From the NCBI GenBank assembly GCA_020061145.1, contig JAGUYX010000142.1, positions 1-33,025 of the forward strand: a stretch of 33,025 bases of DNA. Reading direction: 5' to 3'. The number at the start of each line of letters is the position of its first letter. Position 1 is the stretch's first letter. The notes below the pieces were generated by a model. The model was not told the origin of the DNA. It did no database searches and saw only the letters and a program-made list of their open reading frames with translations. Position numbers and translations under genes: made by a program. The stretch comes from Anaerolineales bacterium. Lineage in GTDB: Bacteria; Chloroflexota; Anaerolineae; Anaerolineales; DRKV01. Below are positions 1 through 9,640 of the stretch, one piece after another.

Positions 1-984
1 AACGTGTTGGTTTTGAGGGCAGCCGACTAAATTGTCAAAAGTGGTATCACGCTCGCTCCAGGTCACTCCTCCGTCGGTGGAAAACTGGAAATATTGCCGG
101 CAATCGAAACCGCTTTGCAATACTGATTTCCAAAGCAGAAGGACATTTTCCTGTTGGGCAAAGACATTCAACTCAAAGGGCGTGGTGGGGACGGAATCAG
201 ATTGGGGTTTGTCTATTTCGAGCGGATCAATCCAGGATGTACCGCCATCTTCTGATATAGCCAAATACACCCTCTTAAGTGGGCGGTTATCGAAACCCAG
301 ATATACTCTTTGGTTGGATTCAACCTCAGTTGAAGTCACCGACAGGTGAGTATTTTCACGAGTCAAGGAGCGATAATACAAGGACTGGTAGATCAGTGTG
401 CCCGGAGACCATGCTGTTCCGCTGGTATTGGATTGGCGGTAATAGATGCCGGCGGGTAAATTGTTTTCGTTCGACCCGAGGATATATGCCAAATGAATAC
501 GGCCAGAGGCGTCGGCGTGGGCTGAAAAATTGATGATCGGCGAGGCGATTACCTGGCTGGACGTCCAGCTGCCGGGTACGTCCATGTCCTGAGCATTAAC
601 CCGGCTATACAATAAGACTCCGTTTTCATCGATCCAAAAGGCATGGATGAGGTTGTCTGCACCCGCAACCAGCCGGGGGGTGTTTGGATAAAACGGGTAC
701 ACTAAACTTACTGGTTCAGTCCATGCCTGACCATCCCAAACTGCATAGCCATTAAATGCATAGACATCCTGCCAGACGACATGTACATTCTGGTTTGTGT
801 CAATAACCAGGACCGGGTTTGTTGTCGACCCGGATTTTGAAAGGTTTACCGGCTTTTCCCAGGGATCAGGATCGATCTGAGCGAAAACCTGCCAGGATGA
901 GCTCAAAATAACCAGGCTGAACGCCAGGAAGATGATCGATTTGATCAGGGAGCGAGTTAAAGACCATAATGATGTTGTATGCAT
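1..984 (-). CDS. Secreted Asp-box (BNR/sialidase-like) repeat protein, C-terminus cut by window edge
   Basis: Manual translation from ATG at 984-982 is open to base 1. Signal-peptide-like N-terminus MHTTSLWSLTRSLIKSIIFLAFSLVILSSSWQVFAQ; two Asp-box motifs (SEDGGTSW, STDGGVTW). Absent from the ORF track because no stop lies in the window. Confidence 0.8.
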   Translation of the reverse strand, partial: MHTTSLWSLTRSLIKSIIFLAFSLVILSSSWQVFAQIDPDPWEKPVNLSKSGSTTNPVLVIDTNQNVHVVWQDVYAFNGYAVWDGQAWTEPVSLVYPFYPNTPRLVAGADNLIHAFWIDENGVLLYSRVNAQDMDVPGSWTSSQVIASPIINFSAHADASGRIHLAYILGSNENNLPAGIYYRQSNTSGTAWSPGTLIYQSLYYRSLTRENTHLSVTSTEVESNQRVYLGFDNRPLKRVYLAISEDGGTSWIDPLEIDKPQSDSVPTTPFELNVFAQQENVLLLWKSVLQSGFDCRQYFQFSTDGGVTWSERDTTFDNLVGCPQNQHV

Positions 985-1002
985 GAGCCATCCAGATCCT
1001 GA

Positions 1003-2952
1003 TTAATTTCTCGGTTCTGCAGCCGATTGTATAAAATCCCTCATCTCCGCGGCTTTCCTTGCCAGGTCAGGGCGGTTTTCGGTTTGCCACCAGGTAACAT
1101 AAGCGTCCAGCTCACTTTCCGCTTCCGGCAGGATTTGGAGTAACCTGTACGCTTGTGTATACTCGCCGTTCCAGACATAGGTAAATCCAAGTGATTTAAT
1201 TACTCCCCTGCTGGTCGGGTCCGAATGCTGGGCGGCCTCGAAGAACGCTTGTGCCTGGGAAAAATCCCGCCGCGCCAGGTAAATCAGTCCCAGACGGTGA
1301 TTTGCGGTGCGTGATTCAGGATTGTACCAGAGCGCCTGGCGGAATGTTGGCTCAACCTGCTCCAGTTCATCCACCAACGAAGTATCCGCCCAGGATTGGC
1401 GAGGAAAATCCGCCAGCTCGATTTTTGCCATCCGCACTGCACCCAGATTTGCATAAATTGCGCCGAGAATCTGCTGAGAATAAGCCAGGCCAAACGCAAA
1501 TATCAGCACCAGAAGGCCAGCCCCCCAATATTTGACTCCAAACCTGGGCAGTCGCCGCCGCTGGCGGGTTTTGCTTTCGTTTTTTCTACCCATCACAGGT
1601 TTGAGCACCAGAAGCGTCAGCCCGGGCATCAGGAAGAATAGAGGTGTGCCTTTTTCACCGTAAAAGGGGTCGTCGAAAAGACCATGAGCCAGGAAGACGA
1701 TCCATCCGGAAAATATGATCGGGTAAATGGATCTTAGCGTACGGGAATGATGGTGCAGGGATCTGAATCCAGCCAGCAGTTTTAGCAGACAGGCAACAAC
1801 AAGCACTGTGAACGCCAGCAGGCCCAGCCATCCCTGCTCGATCAGCAGATCCAGAAACAGGTTATGACTGTATCGGAAATATTCAAACGGGATAACCAGC
1901 ACATACTGGGAGTACAACCCTGAAAATGAGGTTAATCCCCCACCGAACACCCAAAAATCCGGCAGTAGTTTCAGGGTATTGATGAACAAACCGGCTCTGG
2001 TACCGGCACTGTCAGCGCCCGGCAGGTCTTTCGCCAGAGCATATAACTGGCTGGGGAATAACAGCAGTCCGACAACCACAATCCCGGTGGATACCAGTAA
2101 GACACGCTGAAAAATCGCGAAAGGATGGATCCGCTTAAGCCGGCCAAAACGCTTGCTGGCTATCCAGAATGCCAGCGCCAACACTCCCAGCGCAACCGCT
2201 CCCCAGGCGGCGCGGGAACTGGTCATCAGCAAACCTGCACCCTGTCCGAGCAGAAGGAGGCCGGTAAACGCCAGATCAACCGCCTGCCTCTTCCTCCATG
2301 CGTCCAACCATAATCCCAGAGTCAGCATGAGCAGTACCGCCAGGATGCCCCCAAATACGTTGGCTGAGGCGGTCGACACCGGTAAATCCGGCCGGACACT
2401 CATCCAGCTCCGTCCCAGCCGGTTGATCACCATTAAATCTGCCGGCTGGGCCAACCAGTCGTAGCCCAGTAGAAAATAGATCGATAACCCCAAACCAGTG
2501 AACGCCAGGAACCAAAACACAAGGCGCAGATTTTGGATGGGCTGGGCAATCAGAGCAAAACAGATAAATATACTGCCGGTGATTACCCAAAATTTGGCGG
2601 TGGCGGGCTCCGGTTGATAGGCGGTGAGGATACCGATCGCCGCACTTGCCAGAAAAAGCGCAATAGCCACTACGCTATAAACCGGCGGCGGCGGTTCTTT
2701 ACTGAACAAAAACAGGAGAGACAGAGGAATACCAGCCAGAAGCAAAGGAAACAGGCCGGCGGAAAATCCTCCATACCATAACAAACCGCTGGTTGCAGCA
2801 CAGGCCAAAACGACCAGGGCAAACCAGCGGCTGTTGATTAATTGGGAAACTGAATTATTCGCCAGATTGCATTCCCAATCCCGTCGCCAGTTCGTCGGCG
2901 ATAGGCGCTCCTGTATCAGATCTTGCCCAGCTGAGGTGTTGTAATCCCACAC
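1003..2952 (-). CDS. O-antigen ligase/polymerase-like polytopic membrane protein with C-terminal TPR-like region
   Basis: 649-aa ORF, many TM segments, Wzy_C-like region (SAGTRAGLFINTLKLLPDFWVFGGGLTSFSGLY...HNLFLDLLIEQGWLGLLAF), TPR-like tail (NHRLGLIYLARRDFSQAQAFFEAAQHSDP). Track start is GTG and overlaps the upstream gene by 98 bp; true start uncertain. Confidence 0.8.
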   Translation of the reverse strand: MWDYNTSAGQDLIQERLSPTNWRRDWECNLANNSVSQLINSRWFALVVLACAATSGLLWYGGFSAGLFPLLLAGIPLSLLFLFSKEPPPPVYSVVAIALFLASAAIGILTAYQPEPATAKFWVITGSIFICFALIAQPIQNLRLVFWFLAFTGLGLSIYFLLGYDWLAQPADLMVINRLGRSWMSVRPDLPVSTASANVFGGILAVLLMLTLGLWLDAWRKRQAVDLAFTGLLLLGQGAGLLMTSSRAAWGAVALGVLALAFWIASKRFGRLKRIHPFAIFQRVLLVSTGIVVVGLLLFPSQLYALAKDLPGADSAGTRAGLFINTLKLLPDFWVFGGGLTSFSGLYSQYVLVIPFEYFRYSHNLFLDLLIEQGWLGLLAFTVLVVACLLKLLAGFRSLHHHSRTLRSIYPIIFSGWIVFLAHGLFDDPFYGEKGTPLFFLMPGLTLLVLKPVMGRKNESKTRQRRRLPRFGVKYWGAGLLVLIFAFGLAYSQQILGAIYANLGAVRMAKIELADFPRQSWADTSLVDELEQVEPTFRQALWYNPESRTANHRLGLIYLARRDFSQAQAFFEAAQHSDPTSRGVIKSLGFTYVWNGEYTQAYRLLQILPEAESELDAYVTWWQTENRPDLARKAAEMRDFIQSAAEPRN

Positions 2953-4555
2953 TGATCGCAGATTTCACCGTGGAAGTATCCGAGAGCAGCATTTTCAGAT
3001 AAGTCAGGATTGGTCCGGGTCGGAAGGCCCACTCACGGAAGGCGCGTTTTTGCCAGTAAAGCAGCCTTTCCGCCGATAGGTTAGGGTAATCCAGCACAGT
3101 CCCCTTGTCCATATCCACCTGCTCCCAGCGTGTGCCGGGGCGGAACCAGCCATTTTCAACCACTTCGAAAAAGAAGGGCGTTCCCGGATAGGGAGCCGCG
3201 ACGTGAAACAGGGCGATATCCAGTGGAAGGCTTTTGGCGAAATCTATCGTTTGGCGGATGGTGGCTTCTGTTTCACCGGGCAGTCCGATGATGAAGTAGC
3301 CCCAATTCTTAATCCCTGCCTTTTTTGCCCAGGCCAGGGCACGCCTGGCTTTATCGGGATAAGCACCTTTGCGGGCGTGCTTCAAGATTTGCTCATTACC
3401 GCTTTCTATGCCCCAGGAAATCAACCAGTTGCCTGCGCGGGACATCAATTGCAGCATTTCTTCGTCTACATAATCCACCCGGCTGTTACACATCCAGCGG
3501 ATATTCAAATTTTCCTGGATCATCAATTCACATAATTCCATCACCTGTTCCCGGTTAACCGTAAACAGGTCAGAGTACATGTGAATATTGTTGATGCCCA
3601 TCCCTTTAAGGATTTTCATCTCCTCGACCAGCAGCCTGGGCGAACGGAGGCGCACTGAATATTGGTAAGAAACGTGTTTGATGCAGTATGTACAACCCGC
3701 AGGGCAGCCTCGACTGGTCACGATAAAGGTAAAGGGGCCTTTGATCAGCGGCATGCGATATTTTTGTAAGGGAAGCAACTCGTGCATGGGCATGGGGAAA
3801 TCATCCAGCTCCTGCACAAAGGGCCGCGGCATATTGAGAACGATCTCGCTGCCTTTGCGCCAGGCGATGCCCTTGATCCCGCTAAACTCGACCGTGCCAT
3901 CTTCCCGCACAGAAGGGCGATACATGGGGTCGTGGTTGGCAAAGATGCGGTTCATTTCATCGGAGCGCTGATCGATTTTGCCATCCAGATGATCGATCAA
4001 ATCCCGCAAAGTCAGGTCAGGTTCACCTACCAGGGCGAAATCCAGGGCAGGATATGCGCGCATGGTCTCTCTGGGGATAGGCGTGATATGGGTTCCAAAC
4101 GCCATGGTTGTTGCGCCGCGTGCACGGGCAAGGAAAACCCCGTACATATCATTTTCAAGGGTGGGGGCGGTGAGCTGGGTGAGATAATAACGCGGCTGGT
4201 AATAGTCCAGCAGGCGGGTGAATTTTTCCCAATCCATGCGCTCGGCATTGGCGTCGATCACCTTAACTTTGTATTCCGGATGGAGAAGGGCAGCCATTTG
4301 TGCCAGCGAGACCTGGGGCCAGACCATATTTTCTCGTGTGCGGCGACCAACCCGGTGCTGGGTGCGAATCCAATACCCGCCATCCGGGGTGGGGGGGTTG
4401 ACCAGCAGAACATCCACCGCATCCGCATGGCGCTTGTCCTGTAATAAGCCAGCTCTAACGATATCATCTGCGTTTGGAAAATCTGCTGATCTTAATTTGG
4501 GTATCCGGCGTGAGCCCAGATTCACCCAGGTGGGGTCATTTTTATCCTGTGCCAT
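2855..4555 (-). CDS. B12-binding-domain radical SAM protein
   Basis: CxxxCxxC cluster motif in SRGCPAGCTYCIKH; N-terminal B12-binding-like region (VLLVNPPTPDGGYW...LAQMAALLHPEYKVKVIDANAERM). Preferred ATG at 4555 has AAGGAG upstream; the track ORF extends to 4597. Confidence 0.88.
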   Translation of the reverse strand: MAQDKNDPTWVNLGSRRIPKLRSADFPNADDIVRAGLLQDKRHADAVDVLLVNPPTPDGGYWIRTQHRVGRRTRENMVWPQVSLAQMAALLHPEYKVKVIDANAERMDWEKFTRLLDYYQPRYYLTQLTAPTLENDMYGVFLARARGATTMAFGTHITPIPRETMRAYPALDFALVGEPDLTLRDLIDHLDGKIDQRSDEMNRIFANHDPMYRPSVREDGTVEFSGIKGIAWRKGSEIVLNMPRPFVQELDDFPMPMHELLPLQKYRMPLIKGPFTFIVTSRGCPAGCTYCIKHVSYQYSVRLRSPRLLVEEMKILKGMGINNIHMYSDLFTVNREQVMELCELMIQENLNIRWMCNSRVDYVDEEMLQLMSRAGNWLISWGIESGNEQILKHARKGAYPDKARRALAWAKKAGIKNWGYFIIGLPGETEATIRQTIDFAKSLPLDIALFHVAAPYPGTPFFFEVVENGWFRPGTRWEQVDMDKGTVLDYPNLSAERLLYWQKRAFREWAFRPGPILTYLKMLLSDTSTVKSAISVGLQHLSWARSDTGAPIADELATGLGMQSGE

Positions 4556-4614
4556 TCTTATATGCTCCTTCCAAAGTACCAATTTAAATTTTACCATCCA
4601 ACTTTCGGTTATTT

Positions 4615-5826
4615 TTATGATAGCGAATTCAATTCGCGGCGGGTCAATGCTTCGCGCTGGCTGAGCTCAGCCAGGACGCGCATCACCACCCATGAAAAAA
4701 TCAACTGCATTCCGATCAACGTCAGCATGGCTGCGCCCAACAGGTACAACCACAAACGGGAGATCTCCCAACCATTCACACCCAAACCCAGGCTGATGAG
4801 ACCCAACCCAAATCCGGCAACCAGAGTCAGGACGCCCAACCAGCTGAAGTGCTTTTCCAGTGGTTCCTTAAAAATCGGGCGGCCGAATAATCCCTGGCGA
4901 ATGGGTTCTTTATAAAAAAGCGAGACCAGGTAATTGAACATAGCGCCGAGGCTGAAGATGCTGATCCCACCGACAGCAGAAATAACGGCGGTGTACAGTG
5001 CGGCGACTCCCCAGGGAGATAAGGTCGTGACGCCGGACAGGCGCACAACGATCAGACCAACCAGGATCAGCGCGGCAAAGCCCACACTGACCAATCCCAA
5101 GGCGCCCAGGATGCGCACTGGGTTATAGGTGAGCACCGTCCAGGTGATGGATTGGACATATTGCGAGCCATCCCGCACCACGCTCAATTTAGATCGCCCA
5201 ACTCGCTCGCTGTAGGGTATGGGCACTTCGGTCATCCGAATTTTTTCGTGGATGGCGCGCGTACTCATGATCGGGGTCAGGTTCAGCCCATCCGGCAGCG
5301 GATAAACCCGTTCGAGCACCTGGCGTTTGAACACCCGCATCCCGCTGGCGCTATCGGTGATTTTTTGTCCGCCCAGCAGGCTGATCATTCCGGCGAAAAA
5401 GATATTGCCGATACGGCGGGTCAGCGGCATCTGGCTTTCGGCGCCCGCCATCCGCGAACCGATCACCAGGTCGCTCCCGTTCAGCGCCTGCTGGCAAAGG
5501 CGGGGAAAATATTCCGGCGGGTAGGTGCCATCCGCGTCGAGGAAACCGATCAGCTCGCCGCGCGCCTGGGCAAACCCGGTTTTTAATGCTGCCCCATACC
5601 CACGATTGACCGGGTGTGAAATCACACGCACATCCGCATCCAGATCAGCCACTTTTTGCGCCATTTCGGCAGTACGATCTTTCGAGCCATCATTGACCAC
5701 CAATAATTCCAGACCAGCGACATTTACTTCCTGTAAAGCGCTGCGTATCGACAGTACGCGTTGCATAATGTCGACGATCCCATTCTCTTCGTTATAAGCC
5801 GGTATCACAACTGAAAGGGTTACCAT
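4615..5826 (-). CDS. GT2 family glycosyltransferase with C-terminal TM helices (DPM1/DPG-synthase-like)
   Basis: [23 protein letters not shown]...[10 protein letters not shown]...[16 protein letters not shown]-terminal hydrophobic helices. Confidence 0.88.
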   Translation of the reverse strand: MVTLSVVIPAYNEENGIVDIMQRVLSIRSALQEVNVAGLELLVVNDGSKDRTAEMAQKVADLDADVRVISHPVNRGYGAALKTGFAQARGELIGFLDADGTYPPEYFPRLCQQALNGSDLVIGSRMAGAESQMPLTRRIGNIFFAGMISLLGGQKITDSASGMRVFKRQVLERVYPLPDGLNLTPIMSTRAIHEKIRMTEVPIPYSERVGRSKLSVVRDGSQYVQSITWTVLTYNPVRILGALGLVSVGFAALILVGLIVVRLSGVTTLSPWGVAALYTAVISAVGGISIFSLGAMFNYLVSLFYKEPIRQGLFGRPIFKEPLEKHFSWLGVLTLVAGFGLGLISLGLGVNGWEISRLWLYLLGAAMLTLIGMQLIFSWVVMRVLAELSQREALTRRELNSLS

Positions 5827-5844
5827 CCCATCCTCCCGGAGATA

Positions 5845-6669
5845 TTATCGATCCATTTTTCGCGCATAAACAATTTTGCTTCGATCACCCGAGGCTGAAG
5901 CGCCAGAATTGGGGCTATCTTCACCGGTGATGGTTTTGATCGGCCGGGCAGGAACACCTGCCACCACCGTATGGGCAGGCACGTCCCGCGTAACCACCGC
6001 GCCCGCCGCAACCACAGCACCTTTGCCGATGTGAACACCATCGGTGATGACTGCGCCTGCTCCCAACCAGACATCGTCTTCTATGACGATCCCTTCCGCG
6101 GTGATCCCCTGCTCAATAAACGGCCGGATCGGGTCGTCAAAGACATGGTTTACGGCGATGATCTGAGTATGCGGCGAGGTATAGACTCGATTGCCGATAC
6201 TAACCCCACCCTGCCCGCGGATGACGGTGTATTCCCCGATCAGGCTGTCAGACCCGATACGGATGAAAGCATGGGGCAAATCTCGAAAGTTATACACGTG
6301 AAGAATTGCGCCGTGCATGACAATCGTATTTTCACCAATATCAATGCCGTCTTTGCAGGCATGCAGGTAGGAATACTCATCCAGGTAGACCCCACGTTTC
6401 AGACGAATCTGGTCTGGAAAGCGCAACCGCACATGGTTTTCGATCGCCGCCATCCCCTCCATGGGCAGAATCAGGCGGTAGAACACGCTGCGCAAAGCGA
6501 TGCCAACCACGCCGCCGGGCCAGCCAAAAAGGAAATAAAGCAGATTCTCCAGGAGGTAACGGGGGATACTGGAAGACTGGCGGGAGAGGTATAGCCGTAA
6601 ACTTTGCCAGGCAGACCGGCGAGTAACCTCGGTTGAATTCGTTGGGTAGGATGTATTTGTGGGTTTCAT
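5845..6669 (-). CDS. Acyltransferase, left-handed beta-helix (hexapeptide) family
   Basis: Hexapeptide repeats ([67 protein letters not shown]). Confidence 0.85.
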   Translation of the reverse strand: MKPTNTSYPTNSTEVTRRSAWQSLRLYLSRQSSSIPRYLLENLLYFLFGWPGGVVGIALRSVFYRLILPMEGMAAIENHVRLRFPDQIRLKRGVYLDEYSYLHACKDGIDIGENTIVMHGAILHVYNFRDLPHAFIRIGSDSLIGEYTVIRGQGGVSIGNRVYTSPHTQIIAVNHVFDDPIRPFIEQGITAEGIVIEDDVWLGAGAVITDGVHIGKGAVVAAGAVVTRDVPAHTVVAGVPARPIKTITGEDSPNSGASASGDRSKIVYARKMDR

Positions 6670-6854
6670 ATAGTTGGGGTGTAATCGCCTGCAGGCTCAT
6701 ACCGGTAGCAGGCGCGCTCCGCCATTCCGACATATCTCCTGGATATATCTCACCGTAATTGTCTTATTTATTTTCTGCCGGTCAGGATTGCCAGAGGATA
6801 ACTGGTCAGAAAAATTGTTTCCCGTAAGCCCGCTTCCCGCATATAATTCCGGGT

Positions 6855-7403
6855 ATGAAACCAGCTGTCTTCCTTGACCGTGATGGCGTCATCATCCAGA
6901 ACCGGGAAAATTATGTGCGCACCTGGGAGGAGGTACAGATACTTCCGGGAGCATTGGATGCTCTGGTCGAGCTGGCACACAGCACATACCGCATTGTGAT
7001 CGTAACCAACCAGTCTGCAGTCGGCCGTGGATTGATTTCGCTTTCTCTGGCACAGGAAATCAACCACCGCCTGGCGACTACGATTCAACAAGCCGGGGGA
7101 AGAGTAGACCGTGTCTACATGTGCCCGCACGCACCCGATGAGGTATGTAATTGTCGAAAACCCAGACCCGGTCTCCTGACCCAAGCCGCCGAGGAGCTCG
7201 ATTTGGATTTGAGCCGTTCTTTCCTGGTAGGTGATGCGCTGACCGATTTAATGGCTGCCTCGCAGGCTGGAATTCCACATCGAATTCTCGTCCTGACGGG
7301 TCGTGGAAAATCCCAGGCTCTGCTAGCTGAGGCGCATCAACTCCAACCATTCACGATCGTTAGCCATCTTGCTGAGGCTGTAGAACGGATTTTGCACAGC
7401 TAG
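6855..7403 (+). CDS. gmhB: D-glycero-beta-D-manno-heptose 1,7-bisphosphate 7-phosphatase-like HAD phosphatase
   Basis: HAD motif [18 protein letters not shown]; zinc-loop [29 protein letters not shown]. Confidence 0.8.
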   Translation: MKPAVFLDRDGVIIQNRENYVRTWEEVQILPGALDALVELAHSTYRIVIVTNQSAVGRGLISLSLAQEINHRLATTIQQAGGRVDRVYMCPHAPDEVCNCRKPRPGLLTQAAEELDLDLSRSFLVGDALTDLMAASQAGIPHRILVLTGRGKSQALLAEAHQLQPFTIVSHLAEAVERILHS

Positions 7404-8590
7404 TTTGGCTGCGAATTTACCTCCCGATTAAACGAATACGATACGGTTACTGCAATCGCAGTGAGTAAAGCCAGGTCTTCCATGGTGAAGCGACCTGCCT
7501 GCGGGTGAACCAGGGTAACCACACCGACCACCCGATCCTGCGTCATCAATGGCACACTGAGCGCCGAGCGGGAGGTGTAGACTTCGTTCTGTTCCCAGAC
7601 TCGTTGCAGCCAGCGTGGATCGTCTCGTGTGCTTTTGACCAGGGCAGCCTGGCGATTTTCCACCACCCAGCCTGCCAACCCATGCTCAACGATATCCTGT
7701 AACTCGTCTTTTTCTTTGCTATGCACCTGTCCGGCGTAAGCCAGGGCGCCATCGACAATCTCACCGCCGTTATCCAGAACGACGATACTGCCGCTGGCTG
7801 CACCCACACTTTGCAGAGTGAGTTGCAGGATTCGGCGCAGGAGGTTGTGTAAGTCGAATTTTTCGGCAAACTCCCGGCTGATATTTTGCAGAATATCCAG
7901 CGATTCCAGCGCGGGCATCAACTCGGCAGAGCCGTTTGGCAGATAGGCGTCCGGGCGGTTTTCATACGAGCGGGCTTCTTTGAATGCCGGCTTTTCGGTA
8001 AACACCGGTACCGGGGCGGGAATAACCACCAGAGGTTGCGCCATGTTCCCCAGTGCCCGGCAAACCATATGTTCCAGCGCCAGGTGGACATCTTCCACTT
8101 GCTCGATAATATTACTGGGGACATGGACATGATACTGCACCAGACGACTTAATTCTCCACCATCGAAGCCGGTAAATCCAATGGTAATCGCCCCCATCCG
8201 ATTGGCGAGGTCGATAGCTTTGAGGACGTTGGCTGAGTTTCCACTGGTCGAGATGCCGATAACGATATCCGCTTCCTGTACCAGGTTTGCCAGCTGCTCC
8301 GAGAAAATGTTTTCGTAACCTTCGTCGTTACCGTAGGCGGTCAACATGGCGATATTATCTGTCAGGCCAATGGTGCGAAAGCTGGGCCAACCCGGTCGGC
8401 GGGTATTTTTCGCCAGGTCGCATACAAAATGAGATGCGGTGGAGGCGCTGCCTCCATTGCCCATAATGAAAACCTGGCGATTGTGGAGGCGGGCTTCGTG
8501 TAATAAATGCACTACCTGATGGATCATTTCCACAGGCAATAAGTCCAGGGTGTGCTTCAGTTCAGAAATATAGCGATTTATTTGTTCCAT
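7400..8590 (-). CDS. SIS-domain phosphoheptose-isomerase-like protein fused to C-terminal GAF domain
   Basis: N-terminal ~195 aa SIS/GmhA-like ([53 protein letters not shown]); C-terminal ~165 aa GAF-like ([28 protein letters not shown]...[15 protein letters not shown]...[41 protein letters not shown]). Confidence 0.85.
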   Translation of the reverse strand: MEQINRYISELKHTLDLLPVEMIHQVVHLLHEARLHNRQVFIMGNGGSASTASHFVCDLAKNTRRPGWPSFRTIGLTDNIAMLTAYGNDEGYENIFSEQLANLVQEADIVIGISTSGNSANVLKAIDLANRMGAITIGFTGFDGGELSRLVQYHVHVPSNIIEQVEDVHLALEHMVCRALGNMAQPLVVIPAPVPVFTEKPAFKEARSYENRPDAYLPNGSAELMPALESLDILQNISREFAEKFDLHNLLRRILQLTLQSVGAASGSIVVLDNGGEIVDGALAYAGQVHSKEKDELQDIVEHGLAGWVVENRQAALVKSTRDDPRWLQRVWEQNEVYTSRSALSVPLMTQDRVVGVVTLVHPQAGRFTMEDLALLTAIAVTVSYSFNREVNSQPN

Positions 8591-8641
8591 CGTGCTCCTT
8601 CTCCCATAAGACCTGCCTACCTTCTTTCGCTATCCAGCGGG

Positions 8642-9616
8642 TTAGCGCCGGTAATTGAAAATTATTTTGGTGCCATCCGGTTCGAGGCGGAAAGGCAGCT
8701 CGCGTAAATTGCGTAGCGCCTCCCGAACAGCATTACGTTTTCCTGTCCGGCAATACAACAGCAGAAATCCGCCGCCTCCTGCGCCGGTGATCTTCCCCCC
8801 CAGCGCTCCAGCCTGCATGGCCCGGTTGTACCAGTTATCAATTTCTCCGTTGCTGATCTGGCTTGCCAGTTGTTTCTTGAGCTGCCAGCTTTCATGCAAC
8901 AGACTTCCGAGCGCATCCAGATTGCCCTTCTGCAGTTCTTCACGCGCCTGGTAGGCCATATTTTTCATGTTATGCAATACTTCCAGCCGTTTAGCGATAT
9001 TGTTCTTCTGCTCTGCCAGAATATGGTCAGCTTTACGCGTCCTGCCGGTGAAGAATAAAAGCAGATTTTCATTGAGCCGGTTTTTCAGACCTGGATCCAG
9101 ATCGATTTTCTCGGCAATTACCTGCCCATCCGGTTTGAACTCAAAAAACCGCAAATCACCATAGGCGGCAATATATTGGTCCTGAATGCCTATGGGTTTC
9201 TTGAGAATATCGATCTCGATTTCACAGGCCTCACGCGCCAGCCTTTCCTGGGGCACAATTTCATTCTGGTAAGCATACATGGCGTGCAGTGCGCCAACGG
9301 TCACCGTGCTGGATGAACCCAGACCCGAGCCGGCCGGGATATCTCCGGTGGTGTTGATCTCCACGCCTTTTTGCAAACCTGTTTTCAGTAACGACTCCCG
9401 GATCAATTCATGCTCGATCCGGTCCACCCGATCGACCAATTCGGTACGCGTATAGCCTATCCGCAGGAGATCATCAAAACGTTGTTTGATGGTGACGAAG
9501 ATGTATTTGTCAATGGCTGAGCTGAGAACGCAGCCTCCTTCAGTCGAAAAAAAAGAGGGGAAATCGGTGCCCCCTCCAAAGAAGCTGATGCGTAACGGTG
9601 TCTGGACGATGATCAA
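8642..9616 (-). CDS. hddA: GHMP kinase, D-glycero-alpha-D-manno-heptose 7-phosphate kinase-like
   Basis: [23 protein letters not shown] start, GHMP ATP motif [35 protein letters not shown]. Confidence 0.78.
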   Translation of the reverse strand: MIIVQTPLRISFFGGGTDFPSFFSTEGGCVLSSAIDKYIFVTIKQRFDDLLRIGYTRTELVDRVDRIEHELIRESLLKTGLQKGVEINTTGDIPAGSGLGSSSTVTVGALHAMYAYQNEIVPQERLAREACEIEIDILKKPIGIQDQYIAAYGDLRFFEFKPDGQVIAEKIDLDPGLKNRLNENLLLFFTGRTRKADHILAEQKNNIAKRLEVLHNMKNMAYQAREELQKGNLDALGSLLHESWQLKKQLASQISNGEIDNWYNRAMQAGALGGKITGAGGGGFLLLYCRTGKRNAVREALRNLRELPFRLEPDGTKIIFNYRR

Positions 9617-9640
9617 AGCGTGGCTCCTGTCTGCGAAGGT

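Noticed and set aside
4381-4400. G-rich run (GGGGTGGGGGGG) in the radical SAM gene
   Set aside because: Encodes a plausible NPPTPDGG segment in frame; no sign of frameshift.
3782-4444. 220-aa plus-strand ORF opposite the radical SAM gene
   Set aside because: Shadow ORF within a well-supported coding sequence; no family motif.
5971-6594. 207-aa plus-strand ORF opposite the hexapeptide acyltransferase
   Set aside because: Shadow ORF; the sense strand has clear hexapeptide repeats.
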